Assembly: GCF_035917575.1 (NCBI RefSeq)
Contig: NZ_CP109090.1
Span: 3,906,001-3,970,000 of the forward strand
Direction of reading: 5' to 3'
Origin: Streptomyces sp. NBC_01788
GTDB taxonomy: Bacteria > Actinomycetota > Actinomycetes > Streptomycetales > Streptomycetaceae
DNA: 64,000 nt
The notes under the pieces are model-generated. The model worked only from the letters and a program-made list of their open reading frames with translations, was not told where the DNA came from and did no database searches. The stretch's first letter is position 1; the number at the start of each line of letters is the position of its first letter. This document shows, one piece after another, positions 9,509-18,279 of the stretch. The translations under genes were made by a program, and so were the position numbers.

Positions 9509-10429
9509 ATGTCCGCAGACCAGGGCAGCTCCAAGGTGCTGACGCTCACGAAGAGCGAGACGCCCTCCCCGGCGCTCGAGCCGCTCGACGCCCTCGACGA
9601 CGTGGCGGCCCTCGAGGCCGCTCCCGCCCCGGCTGCTCCGGCCGCGCCGGCCCTGCCGGCCTCGGAGACCATCGACACCCGCACCCTGTCCCGCTCCCTG
9701 TTCCTGCGGCTCGCCGCACTCGACGAGGACAGCCCGGAGCGCGCCTACGTCCGGGACACCCTGATCGAGCTCAACCTCCCGCTGGTCCGTTACGCGGCGG
9801 CCCGCTTCCGCTCGCGCAACGAGCCGATGGAGGACATCGTCCAGGTCGGCACCATCGGCCTGATCAAGGCGATCGACCGCTTCGACTGCGAGCGGGGCGT
9901 GGAGTTCCCGACCTTCGCGATGCCGACGGTCGTGGGTGAGATCAAGCGCTTCTTCCGCGACACCTCGTGGTCGGTGCGCGTGCCCAGGCGCCTTCAGGAA
10001 CTGCGTCTGGCGCTCACCAAGGCCAGCGACGAGCTCTCCCAGAAGCTCGACCGCTCCCCGACCGTCACGGAACTGGCCACCGTGCTGGGCGTGTCGGAGG
10101 AGGACGTGGTCGACGGCCTCGCGGTCGGCAACGCGTACACCGCCTCCTCGCTGGACTCCCCGACCCCGGAGGACGACGGCGGCGAGGGCTCCCTGGCCGA
10201 CCGCCTCGGCTACGAGGACACGGCGCTGGAGGGCGTGGAGTACCGCGAGTCGCTCAAGCCGCTGCTGGCCAAGCTGCCGCCCCGGGAGCGCAGGATCATC
10301 ATGCTGCGCTTCTTCGCCAACATGACCCAGTCGCAGATCGGCGAGGAGGTCGGCATCTCTCAGATGCACGTCTCCCGGCTGCTGACCCGGACGCTGGCAC
10401 AGCTGCGGGAAGGACTCATCAACGACTGA
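9509..10429 (+). CDS. sigN: SigB/SigF/SigG-family RNA polymerase sigma factor (SigN-like)
   Basis: 306 residues from ATG 9509, with GAGGGGG upstream. It is very close to its upstream neighbour: regions 2 and 4 are almost superimposable ([23 protein letters not shown] and [21 protein letters not shown]), while the N-terminal 50 residues diverge. The pair looks like a tandem duplication with separate control: the 246-base gap holds a SigB-type promoter. In S. coelicolor the second gene of this pair is sigN, active in the subapical stem of aerial hyphae. Identity is by synteny. Confidence 0.85.
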   Translation: MSADQGSSKVLTLTKSETPSPALEPLDALDDVAALEAAPAPAAPAAPALPASETIDTRTLSRSLFLRLAALDEDSPERAYVRDTLIELNLPLVRYAAARFRSRNEPMEDIVQVGTIGLIKAIDRFDCERGVEFPTFAMPTVVGEIKRFFRDTSWSVRVPRRLQELRLALTKASDELSQKLDRSPTVTELATVLGVSEEDVVDGLAVGNAYTASSLDSPTPEDDGGEGSLADRLGYEDTALEGVEYRESLKPLLAKLPPRERRIIMLRFFANMTQSQIGEEVGISQMHVSRLLTRTLAQLREGLIND

Positions 10430-10515
10430 CCCGCACGGTCCGGCGCATCCCGCCCGGCGGGGCACCGGACGCGCGTCGGGCAGCACGGCGTGAAGCCGTG
10501 GTGATGCCGACTCCT

Positions 10516-10551
10516 GGCCGCCGAGGCGCCCTTGCGGGCGCGTCGGCGGCC
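10516..10551. terminator. bidirectional hairpin between sigN and a convergent small gene
   Basis: A GGCCGCCGAGGCGCCC arm pairs with GGGCGCGTCGGCGGCC (one mismatch) around a TTGC loop. It lies between the convergent ends at 10429 and 10632. Confidence 0.6.
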
Positions 10552-10631
10552 GCGGTACGTCCGGGAGCCGTTTCCCGGCCTCGCATGGGGCGACAAGGCC
10601 GGCGGAGTCGTACAGAGAAGAGTGGTTCGCC

Positions 10632-10826
10632 CTACTTGAGCGCGAGCCAGGCGACGGCCGCGACGACCGCGACCAGGACGACGACACCGACGATCAGGCC
10701 GGTGCGCGGGCCGGAGGAGGCCTGCTGCTGGGTGCTCTGAGGGGGCGCATCGTCGACGAACGCGCGGAACATCTGGGTGCTGCCGGCGGGGTCGTAGTTG
10801 CCCTGCGGGCCCTGGGTGTTAGCCAT
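10632..10826 (-). CDS. small tail-anchored membrane protein
   Basis: 64 residues. Residues 1-40 are polar (ANTQGPQGNYDPAGSTQMFR...), and a single C-terminal helix of Val/Ala/Leu (about 43-61) ends in Lys. This is a tail-anchored layout with the polar part inside the cell. Conserved in Streptomyces beside the sigma pair; no known domain. Confidence 0.65.
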   Translation of the reverse strand: MANTQGPQGNYDPAGSTQMFRAFVDDAPPQSTQQQASSGPRTGLIVGVVVLVAVVAAVAWLALK

Positions 10827-10998
10827 GGCCCGAGACCCTAGCGAAAACGCTGCCGCCACCCAAGCGCGGGGCCCGGCACCGCACTTGGCGGGAGTCCCGG
10901 AGAGGGGCGGTCCGACGGACTTCCGGACGTGCCTGGTGCGCATCGTGGTCCCGGACCGGCGGACCACACCTCACCTGCGGATTTACATTAGCCAATAC

Positions 10999-11082
10999 TT
11001 GCCTTTGCCAACTTTTTGCGCCACCAGGGCCCGATTTGTTTGCCTGCGGCAACCAACCACCTCTACGGTTGCCCCGAGCAAC
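10999..11082 (+). promoter_or_regulatory. cluster of TTGCC inverted repeats, putative MarR operators
   Basis: Three related elements lie before the MarR gene: an imperfect repeat TTGCC-TTT-GCCAA (10999-11011), a perfect TTGCC-TGC-GGCAA (11040-11052) and a perfect GTTGC-CCCGA-GCAAC (11068-11082). The region is locally AT-rich. The spacing suits autorepression by a dimeric MarR protein. Confidence 0.5.
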
Positions 11083-11099
11083 GAATTCGGGGAGGTGTG

Positions 11100-11594
11100 A
11101 TGGCCGAGCAGGCGCAGTACGAAGAACTTGCGCGTCAGCTCAGTGCCGTCGGTGCCGTGAAACGGGACATGGGGCGGATACTGCCGCCCCACTGCCCGGC
11201 CGGCTCGGCCGCCGTGCTGACCCTTCTCGGCCGCCACGGGGACATGCGCATGAGCAGGCTCGCCGAGCTGCTCGCCGTGGACATGTCGGTGACCAGCCGG
11301 CATGTCGCGCACGTCGCCGCGCGCGGCTGGATCGAGCGGATCCCGGACCCCGCGGACAAGCGTTCGCGCATCCTGCGCCTGACGCCCGCGGGCCTCGACC
11401 AGCTCGACGAGCTGACCCGGCGGAGCACCCGCCTGCTCAGCGAGCGGCTGAGCGACTGGACCGACGACGAGGTCGGCCAGCTGATCCGGCTGATGACGCG
11501 CCTGCGCGACAGCTTCGGCGACTGCCGTTCCGCTCCGGCCCGGATCCCCGCGCCCGTTGCCCCCGACACCACCCGTACACCCGCAAGCACGTAA
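11100..11594 (+). CDS. MarR family transcriptional regulator
   Basis: 164 residues from ATG 11100 after GGGGAGG. The winged helix-turn-helix spans about 50-115 (SRLAELLAVDMSVTSRHVAHVAARGWIERIPDPADKRSR), with the wing Asp-Lys-Arg-Ser typical of the family. Flanking helices form the dimer. The exporter gene starts 15 bases after the stop, so the two are surely co-transcribed. Likely ligand-responsive repressor of this operon through the TTGCC repeats upstream. Confidence 0.9.
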   Translation: MAEQAQYEELARQLSAVGAVKRDMGRILPPHCPAGSAAVLTLLGRHGDMRMSRLAELLAVDMSVTSRHVAHVAARGWIERIPDPADKRSRILRLTPAGLDQLDELTRRSTRLLSERLSDWTDDEVGQLIRLMTRLRDSFGDCRSAPARIPAPVAPDTTRTPAST

Positions 11595-11608
11595 GAAAAA
11601 GGAAGCCC

Positions 11609-14173
11609 ATGGCAACGACCACACCAGCCGGTGTGCGGGCTCACGCCAAGCACGGGGGAGGCTCCTCCGGCAGCGCTCCGATGACGCACCGGCAGATCAT
11701 GGAGGCGCTCTCCGGGCTGCTGCTCGGCATGTTCGTGGCGATCCTGTCGTCCACGATCGTCTCCAACGCGCTGCCGCACATCATCGGTGACCTCGGCGGC
11801 GGCCAGTCCGCCTACACCTGGGTGGTCACCGCCGCCCTGCTGTCGATGACCGCGGCCACTCCCCTGTGGGGCAAGCTCGCCGACCTCTACAGCAAGAAGG
11901 CGCTCGTCCAGATAGCGCTCGTCATCTTCGTCCTGGCGTCGGCCTGCGCGGGCCTGTCGCAGAACCCGGGCATGCTGATCGCCTGCCGTGTGGTGCAGGG
12001 CATAGGCACCGGCGGTCTGTCCGCCCTCGCCCAGATCGTCATGGCCGCGATGATCTCGCCCCGCGAGCGCGGCCGTTACTCCGGCTACCTCGGCGCCACC
12101 TTCGCCGTGGCCACCGTCGGCGGCCCGCTGCTCGGCGGTGTCATCACCGACACCTCCTGGCTCGGCTGGCGCTGGTGCTTCTACGTCGGCGTGCCCTTCG
12201 CGGTCATCGCGCTGATCGTCCTGCAGAAGACCCTGCACCTGCCCGTGGTGAAGCGCGAGGTCAAGGTCGACTGGGGCGGCGCGTCCCTGATCTCCGCCGC
12301 CGTGTCGCTGCTGCTGATCTGGGTCACCTTCGCCGGTGACAAGTACGCGTGGCTGTCCTGGCAGACGTACGCGATGGTGGCCGGTTCGATCGTCCTCGGC
12401 CTGCTGTTCGTGCTCGTCGAGGCGAAGGCGAGCCAGCCGATCATCCCGCTGCGCCTGTTCCGCAACCGCACCATCACGCTGGCGTCGCTCGCCTCGCTGT
12501 TCGTCGGTGTCGCGATGTTCAGCGGCACCGTGTTCTTCAGCCAGTACTTCCAGCTCGCCCGCGACAAGTCCCCGACGATGTCGGGCGTCATGACCATCCC
12601 GATGATCGGCGGTCTGTTCGTCTCCTCCACCCTCTCCGGGCAGTTCATCACCCGTACCGGCCGGTGGAAGGGCTGGCTGGTCAGCGGTGGCGTGCTGGTG
12701 ACGGCGGGTCTCGGCCTGCTCGGCACCATCCGCTACGACACGGAGTACTGGAAGACGGCCGTCTTCATGGCCCTGCTGGGTCTCGGCATCGGCATGATGA
12801 TGCAGAACCTGGTGCTGTGCACGCAGAACCAGGTCGCCCCGAGCGACCTCGGCTCGGCCAGCTCCACGGTCACCTTCTTCCGTTCCCTCGGCGGTGCGGT
12901 CGGCGTCTCCGCGCTCGGCGCGGTGATGGCCCACCGGATCACCGACTACGTCAAGGACGGCCTGGCCGACCTCAGCCCGAAGTACGCGGCCGCCATGTCC
13001 GCCTCCGGCTCGAGCGACACCATCCCGGACATGAACGCGCTGCCCAAGCCGCTGCGCACGGTCATGGAGAGCGCCTACGGGCACGGCATCGCCGACATCT
13101 TCCTGATCGCCGCCGCGCTGGCGGCGGTGGCCTTCCTGATCACGCTGTTCATCAAGGAGGTCCCGCTGCGGACCAAGGGCGGGATGGCGCAGAGCGCCGA
13201 GGCCGAGTCCGCGCCGGTCGACCCGGCCGCCGCCCCCGTCGTCGCCGAGGCCCTGCCCTCCGAGGCCGCGGCCGGCTCCGCCGGGGAGCGGGTGCCCAGC
13301 TGGGCGATGGCCGCCTCCCCCGCCGAGGGCGCCGGGACCGGTCCCGAGGGCACGCAGCACCTGACCGCCGTCGCCACGGTGGCACCCGGTGCGCCGGGTG
13401 CCGGTGCCGGCGGCGGGATTCCGGTGCACGGCTTCGTCCGGGGCGTGGAGAGCGCGCCGGTGCCGCAGGCCGCGGTCACGCTGATCTCGCTGGCGGGCCG
13501 CCAGCTCGGCCGGTCGGTCGCGCAGGCCGACGGCGCCTACGCGGTGGACGCGCCGGGCGCGGGCTCGTACGTCCTGATCGCCTCCGCCGACGGCTTCCAG
13601 CCGCAGGCGTCCACCGTGGTCGTGAGTGGCGAGCCGGTGGCGTACGACATCCTGCTCAGCGGCACCAGCGGGCTGGGCGGTGTGGTCCGCGCCGCCGGGT
13701 CCGGGCTGCCGGTGCAGGACGCCATGGTGATCGTCACCGATGTCCGCGGCGACCTGCTGGCCACCGGGACCACCGGGGAGAGCGGCGAGTTCTCCTTCGC
13801 CGAGCTGGTGCCGGGCGCGGTGACCGTCGCGGTGAACGCCGCCGGGTACCGGCCGCGCGCGCTGCCGGTCGAGGTCGGCGGCACCGGGGTCACCCGGGTC
13901 GAGATCGACCTGAAGGCCGGGGCGCAACTCCAGGGCGTGGTCCGCGCTCCGCACGGGCCCCTCGCGGACGCCAGGGTGACCCTGGTCGACGCGGCGGGCA
14001 ACGTGGTCGGCACATCCACCACCGGCGCGGACGGGGCGTACGCCTTCACCGATCTGAACGGCGGTGACTACACCGTCATCGCGACGGGCTACCCGCCCGT
14101 GGCGACCGCCCTCACGGTCACCAACCGCGGTGTCGACGACCACGACATCGAGCTCGCCCACCCGGGCGAGTAG
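11609..14173 (+). CDS. DHA2-type MFS exporter fused to three C-terminal carboxypeptidase-regulatory-like domains
   Basis: 854 residues from ATG 11609 (AAGGAAG upstream). Residues about 35-525 form a 14-helix drug:H+ antiporter of the EmrB/QacA type, with motif A (PLWGKLADLYSKK) and motif C (GPLLGG). A linker rich in Ala/Pro/Glu follows to about 600, then three beta-sandwich repeats of the CarboxypepD_reg/transthyretin-like type (about 601-689, 689-771, 771-854), each with a GxxGxY/FxF...PGxYxVxxxAxGY pattern. With 14 helices the tail should be cytoplasmic. Ordinary DHA2 exporters are about 500 residues, so the tail is unusual. It shares its fold with the N-terminus of the YceI protein downstream. 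Confidence 0.9.
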   Translation: MATTTPAGVRAHAKHGGGSSGSAPMTHRQIMEALSGLLLGMFVAILSSTIVSNALPHIIGDLGGGQSAYTWVVTAALLSMTAATPLWGKLADLYSKKALVQIALVIFVLASACAGLSQNPGMLIACRVVQGIGTGGLSALAQIVMAAMISPRERGRYSGYLGATFAVATVGGPLLGGVITDTSWLGWRWCFYVGVPFAVIALIVLQKTLHLPVVKREVKVDWGGASLISAAVSLLLIWVTFAGDKYAWLSWQTYAMVAGSIVLGLLFVLVEAKASQPIIPLRLFRNRTITLASLASLFVGVAMFSGTVFFSQYFQLARDKSPTMSGVMTIPMIGGLFVSSTLSGQFITRTGRWKGWLVSGGVLVTAGLGLLGTIRYDTEYWKTAVFMALLGLGIGMMMQNLVLCTQNQVAPSDLGSASSTVTFFRSLGGAVGVSALGAVMAHRITDYVKDGLADLSPKYAAAMSASGSSDTIPDMNALPKPLRTVMESAYGHGIADIFLIAAALAAVAFLITLFIKEVPLRTKGGMAQSAEAESAPVDPAAAPVVAEALPSEAAAGSAGERVPSWAMAASPAEGAGTGPEGTQHLTAVATVAPGAPGAGAGGGIPVHGFVRGVESAPVPQAAVTLISLAGRQLGRSVAQADGAYAVDAPGAGSYVLIASADGFQPQASTVVVSGEPVAYDILLSGTSGLGGVVRAAGSGLPVQDAMVIVTDVRGDLLATGTTGESGEFSFAELVPGAVTVAVNAAGYRPRALPVEVGGTGVTRVEIDLKAGAQLQGVVRAPHGPLADARVTLVDAAGNVVGTSTTGADGAYAFTDLNGGDYTVIATGYPPVATALTVTNRGVDDHDIELAHPGE

Positions 14174-14319
14174 CCCCGGGCCAGGGTGCCCATGAGGCCC
14201 GGGCGGGATCCCGGGTCACGGTCCGGCCCGTGGCGGGGCGCGCTCCGAGGGGAGTCGCGCCGCGCCGCGGGCCGGTCGCCTTCCGACCATTTTGCAAGGC
14301 TGCGCAGGGAGAAAACGGG

Positions 14320-15141
14320 ATGGGACTGACCGCGAGGATCCGCACCCGGGACGGATGGGCCGTGTCGCACGCGGTCGTCACGATGACCGACATGACGGGC
14401 ACGCAGGTGCTGCGGGCCGAGGCCGACGCGGAGGGCGCCGTACGGGACACGACGGCGCTGGCACCGGGCGCGTACACGGTCATCGTCACAGCGGTCGGGT
14501 ACGCGCCCGCGGCCTCCAGCGCGATCGTCACCGCGAGCGGCCGGGCCGAGGTCGGCGCGGTGACGCTGGCCCGGCAGGGCGGCGCCGAGCTGCCCCCGCC
14601 GGGGCCGTGGACCATCGACCCGGCGCACTCCTCGGTCGCCGCGATCGCCCAGCACCTGGGGATCTCCAGCGTGCGCGGCCGGTTCACGGACTTCGCCGGC
14701 ACCGTCGAGATCGCCCCCGACGACGTCACCAGGTCCCGGGTGGAGGCGGTCATCCGCGCCGGCTCCATCGACACGGGCAACGACATGCGCGACGGCCACC
14801 TGAAGTCCCCGGACTTCCTGGACGTCGAGCGGCATCCGCAGATCACCTACCGCTCCACCGGTGTGACCGCCGCCGGCTCCGACCGCTGGACCGTCCACGG
14901 CGAGCTGGGCATGCGCGGCGTGGTCCGCCCGGTCGACCTCGACCTCGCGTACCTCGGTACCGGCGCCGACCCCTGGGGCGGCACCCGCGCCGCCTTCCGC
15001 GCGACGACCGAGCTGCGCCGCGAGGACTTCGCCATGAACTACAACCAGGTCCTCCAGGCCGGTATCGCGGCCATCGGCACCACCCTGCGGGTCGAACTGG
15101 ACATCCAGGCGGTCCAGGGCACCGTGCTCCCCGCGGCGTAG
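14320..15141 (+). CDS. YceI-family lipid-binding protein with N-terminal carboxypeptidase-regulatory-like domain
   Basis: 273 residues from ATG 14320. Residues 1-88 form a beta-sandwich like the repeats on the exporter tail (SHAVVTMTDMTGTQVLRAEAD...PGAYTVIVTAVGYAP). Residues about 95-270 are a YceI lipocalin-like barrel (WTIDPAHSSV...GRFTDFAGTVEI...NDMRDGHLKSPDFLDVERHPQITY). YceI proteins bind long isoprenoid chains. Most are exported, but no signal peptide is seen, so this copy is probably cytoplasmic. Third gene of the MarR operon, 146 bases after the exporter. Confidence 0.88.
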   Translation: MGLTARIRTRDGWAVSHAVVTMTDMTGTQVLRAEADAEGAVRDTTALAPGAYTVIVTAVGYAPAASSAIVTASGRAEVGAVTLARQGGAELPPPGPWTIDPAHSSVAAIAQHLGISSVRGRFTDFAGTVEIAPDDVTRSRVEAVIRAGSIDTGNDMRDGHLKSPDFLDVERHPQITYRSTGVTAAGSDRWTVHGELGMRGVVRPVDLDLAYLGTGADPWGGTRAAFRATTELRREDFAMNYNQVLQAGIAAIGTTLRVELDIQAVQGTVLPAA

Positions 15142-15172
15142 TCGGCGTGGTCCACCGGACCCTCGGCCCGCC

Positions 15173-15883
15173 CTACCGGCCGCCCGGCGGCGGGCGGCCG
15201 GTGTCCGTGACACGGGAGACCAGGTCGGCGGCCAGGTCGCGGAGCTTGGTGTTGCGGTGCTGGGAGATACGGCGCAGCCGCTCCAGGGCCCTGCCCGCGT
15301 CGACCCGTTCCCGGGCCATCAGAACGCCGATCGCCTGGTCGATGACGCTGCGGGACAGCAGCGCCGTGCGCACGTCGGGCACGGCGGCCCGGTCGCGTTC
15401 GAGGCGCAGGGCGAGGTCCACGGCGTCCGCGGCGCGGGCGGCGAAGGCACGGGCCTTGTGCCGGCCAGCCCGGAGCGCGCCGGGCTCGGCGCCGTAGAAG
15501 TTGATCGCGGCGCCCGTCTCACCGGTCACGACGAGCGGGAGCGCCAGTACGCACCGCACCCCGACGGACAGCGCGTACGGCGTGTACGCGGGCCAGCGGG
15601 TCTCGGCGGCCAGGTCGGGCGCGTACTGCTCGACTGCGGTCTCGGCGGCGGTGACGCACGGGCCGTCACTGTTCTCGTACTGGCGCAGGTCGAGGCCGCC
15701 GGGCAGGCCGCCGCTGCCCGCCAGGGTCAGCAGCCGGTCGTCGCGGCGGACGGTGATGCTGCACGCGGCGGCGCCGGGCACGTCCTCGACCGCACGGTCG
15801 GTCAGATCACGCAGCAGCGTGTCGAGACCGCCGCTGCGTACGATCGCCCGCTCCAGCGGGTCAGGGGTCGTCTCGGGGCTCAT
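15173..15883 (-). CDS. GAF and ANTAR domain protein (RNA-binding antiterminator)
   Basis: 236 residues. A GAF sensor domain spans about 15-155 (SDGPCVTAAETAVEQY...RCVLALPL). An ANTAR domain spans about 165-225 (LSRSVIDQAIGVLMARERVDAGRALERLRRISQHRNTKLRDLAADLV), the three-helix RNA-binding module that acts by antitermination. A GC hairpin overlaps its stop codon (15175-15202) and may end transcription of both this gene and the convergent YceI gene. It follows a sister gene by 43 bases. Confidence 0.9.
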   Translation of the reverse strand: MSPETTPDPLERAIVRSGGLDTLLRDLTDRAVEDVPGAAACSITVRRDDRLLTLAGSGGLPGGLDLRQYENSDGPCVTAAETAVEQYAPDLAAETRWPAYTPYALSVGVRCVLALPLVVTGETGAAINFYGAEPGALRAGRHKARAFAARAADAVDLALRLERDRAAVPDVRTALLSRSVIDQAIGVLMARERVDAGRALERLRRISQHRNTKLRDLAADLVSRVTDTGRPPPGGR

Positions 15884-15926
15884 GGGGTTGCGTGTGTCCC
15901 CCTGTCGCCAATCAACTCATGGTCGT

Positions 15927-16667
15927 TCATGTGGCGTTGTTCGCATCGACGATCCGGCGGGCGAGGTCGCGCAGCTTGACGTTCTCCCGCTGCGAGGCGC
16001 GCACCAGGCTGTCGAAGGCCTCCGCCGCGTCGATGTTCAGCCGCTCCATGAGGATCCCGGTGGCCTGGCCGATCAGGTCCCTGGTGCGCATCGCCTCGGT
16101 GAGCTGCTCGCGCACGGTCACCGAGTCCAGGGCGAGGCTGACGTGCGCGGTGAACAGCCGTCCGACGCGCGTCGCGGCGTCGTCGAAGACGCCCGGCTTG
16201 CGGGCGTAGACGGTGAGCACGGTCAGCCGCCGCTTGTCGGCGCGCAGCCGCAGCGCGAGCGCGGAGCGCAGGCCCAGACCGGCCAGCGACGCGCCGCCGT
16301 TCTCCGCCTCACTGTCCGCCAGGTGTACGACAGGCGCATGCCACAGATGGTCCCAGTACGACTCCGGGCCGCCCCCGTCACCGGACGCCTCGGCGGTGCG
16401 CACGACCTCGTCGGTCCAGGCGACCGCACTGCGGCCGCTGCCGCGCTCCAGCACCGAGATGCCCGCGTGCTCGGCGCCCGGCAGCAGGCCCACGGCGAGC
16501 CGTACGGCGGCTCGCATGGTGCTGTGCGGGGTGGCCGTGTCGTGGAGTTGCTGAGCCGCCGTCGTCAGGGCTTCGGCCAGCTCAAGATCCCCCGGAAAAC
16601 GGGGCAATTCAGAAAAGTCGGACGCAGGCACCACGAACCTCTTCGGCATGCACGGCCAAACGGCCAT
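15927..16667 (-). CDS. GAF and ANTAR domain protein
   Basis: 246 residues from ATG 16667; ATG 16649 (MPKRFVVPASDF...) is equally possible because neither has a strong ribosome site. An N-terminal GAF-like domain spans about 35-170, then ANTAR (about 185-240, TRDLIGQATGILMERLNIDAAEAFDSLVRASQRENVKLRDLARRIVD). It is a diverged duplicate of the next gene on the same strand and probably co-transcribed with it. Signal and RNA target unknown. Confidence 0.88.
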   Translation of the reverse strand: MAVWPCMPKRFVVPASDFSELPRFPGDLELAEALTTAAQQLHDTATPHSTMRAAVRLAVGLLPGAEHAGISVLERGSGRSAVAWTDEVVRTAEASGDGGGPESYWDHLWHAPVVHLADSEAENGGASLAGLGLRSALALRLRADKRRLTVLTVYARKPGVFDDAATRVGRLFTAHVSLALDSVTVREQLTEAMRTRDLIGQATGILMERLNIDAAEAFDSLVRASQRENVKLRDLARRIVDANNAT

Positions 16668-16816
16668 GCGCAGGAGAGCTCCGCAGCACATTCCCGACTG
16701 CGAGCACAGGACGAACAGAACTTTATCTCGTCCCACCCAGCAGGTTCCGCCTGGTTGACGGTCGGCCTCCGCCCCGCGAACCGGCGTCGAAGCCGCCGTC
16801 GGCGCAGGGCAGCCCC

Positions 16817-16828
16817 TAGGCTGCGGGC
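16817..16828 (+). promoter_or_regulatory. -10 box of a leaderless promoter
   Basis: TAGGCT at 16817-16822 lies six bases before ATG 16829, with no ribosome binding site in between. Confidence 0.5.
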
Positions 16829-17302
16829 ATGGCACCGGACATCGCGACCAACACCCGCGTCTCGCTGGATGAACTGCTGGACTTCGTACGCCCCCGCCAC
16901 CGCGCCCTGCTGCTGACCCGGCGCTCCGACGGGAGCCCGCAAGCCTCACCGCTGACCTGCGGAGTCGACGACTCGGGGCGGATCGTGGTCTCCACCTATC
17001 CGGAGCGGGCCAAGACCCGCAACGCCAAGCGGGACGAACGGGTCGGCATCGTCGTGCTGAGCGACGAGTGGAACGGGCCGTGGGTGCAGATCGACGGAAC
17101 GGCCGAGGTGATCGACGCGCCGGACTGCGTGGAACCCCTGGTGGAGTACTACCGCAACATCGCGGGCGAGCACCCGGACTGGGACGAGTACCGGGAGGCG
17201 ATGGTCCGGCAGGACAAGTCGATCATCCGGATCACTCCACGGCGCTGGGGCCCTGTGGCGACGGGCGGGTTCCCGGCCCGGCTGGCGCCGGGCGACGCCT
17301 AG
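16829..17302 (+). CDS. PPOX-class F420-dependent oxidoreductase
   Basis: 157 residues. It has the split-barrel flavin/F420-binding fold of the pyridoxamine-phosphate-oxidase superfamily (RHRALLLTRRSDGSPQASPLTCGVDDSGRIVVSTYPERAKTRNAKRDERVGIVVL). The early TRRSDGSPQ...P pattern and Tyr-Pro-Glu-Arg-Ala-Lys are typical of the actinobacterial F420 subgroup, which reduces various small molecules. A leaderless start is likely. It converges with the TetR gene. Confidence 0.85.
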   Translation: MAPDIATNTRVSLDELLDFVRPRHRALLLTRRSDGSPQASPLTCGVDDSGRIVVSTYPERAKTRNAKRDERVGIVVLSDEWNGPWVQIDGTAEVIDAPDCVEPLVEYYRNIAGEHPDWDEYREAMVRQDKSIIRITPRRWGPVATGGFPARLAPGDA

Positions 17303-17346
17303 TCAGCCGCACACGTGGCGGCGGGCGCGGTCAGCCACAGGGGTGG

Positions 17347-18111
17347 TCAGTCGCGGGCGACCATCGCCTCGATGCCGGCGACCAGCAGGTCCAGGGCGAA
17401 GGCGAAGTCGCGGTCCAGCATCTCCGCGACCGTGTCGCCGCCGCGGGCCGCCATGAGGATCGCGGACTCCCGGAGCACCTCCGCGGCGTCCGGGGCGCGG
17501 GTCGCCGCGCTCATCGCGTGCCGGAAGTAGTCGTCCGGGGGCATGCCCGCCTCGGCGCAGCGGGCCACGAAGTGGCCCTCGATCGTGCCGTAGCCGTACA
17601 CGAACTGGAGGACGGCGGAGATCGCCCCGGTCAGCCGCTGCTCGGGCAGTCCGGTACGGCGGATGATCCGCTGCACCGTGCCCGAGAAGGCGAGCGAGTT
17701 CGGGCCGATGTTGAGGAACGTCCCGGCGAGCGGCGACAGCCAGGGGTGGCGCACAAGCAGCGCCCGGTACTCGGCGGCGAGCCGGCGCAACTGCTCGCGC
17801 CAGTCCGCCTCCTCGTCCGGCTCGGGCAGCCGCAGCTCGCCGAAGGCGGCGTCGAGGGCGAGTTCGAGCAGGTCGTCCTTGGTGTCGACGTACCAGTACA
17901 CGGACATCGCCGTCACGTTCAGCTCGGCGGCGAGCCGGCGCATCGAGAACTTCGCCAGCCCCTCCGCGTCCAGCAGCCGCACCGTGGCCTCGGTGATCCG
18001 CTCCCGGTCGAGACCGGACGGCTGCCCGCCGCGCCCGCCGCGGGGCGCCTTGCCCTCCAGCCAGACGCTGGTCCGCGCCGCGCCCTTGGCTCCCTGGGCT
18101 GCCTTCACCAT
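17347..18111 (-). CDS. TetR family transcriptional regulator
   Basis: 254 residues. The helix-turn-helix spans about 38-85 (ITEATVRLLDAEGLAKFSMRRLAAELNVTAMSVYWYVDTKDDLLE), followed by a C-terminal ligand-binding domain of the TetR_C type, with a Gly-rich 30-residue leader. It follows the MFS gene on the same strand (169-base gap). The palindrome just before the MFS start is its likely operator, the usual arrangement for drug-efflux control. Confidence 0.9.
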   Translation of the reverse strand: MVKAAQGAKGAARTSVWLEGKAPRGGRGGQPSGLDRERITEATVRLLDAEGLAKFSMRRLAAELNVTAMSVYWYVDTKDDLLELALDAAFGELRLPEPDEEADWREQLRRLAAEYRALLVRHPWLSPLAGTFLNIGPNSLAFSGTVQRIIRRTGLPEQRLTGAISAVLQFVYGYGTIEGHFVARCAEAGMPPDDYFRHAMSAATRAPDAAEVLRESAILMAARGGDTVAEMLDRDFAFALDLLVAGIEAMVARD

Positions 18112-18279
18112 GGCGCACCTTCCTCGACTCCTGAACCGCCGGCCGTACCGACGCGCCCGCGGGGCGCGCAGGGCGGTGCCGCACGAGAGAGGCCCCAGGG
18201 CCGCTCGTTTGGATCATGCCGGGCTCACGGGCCCTGGCACCGCGCCCTGATCCGGCCTGATCCGAACGAAAGACCCCAA

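Noticed and set aside
11135..14161. A 1008-codon frame opposite the MarR/exporter operon
   Set aside because: Antisense shadow produced by strong third-position GC bias; the sense strand has clear exporter motifs.
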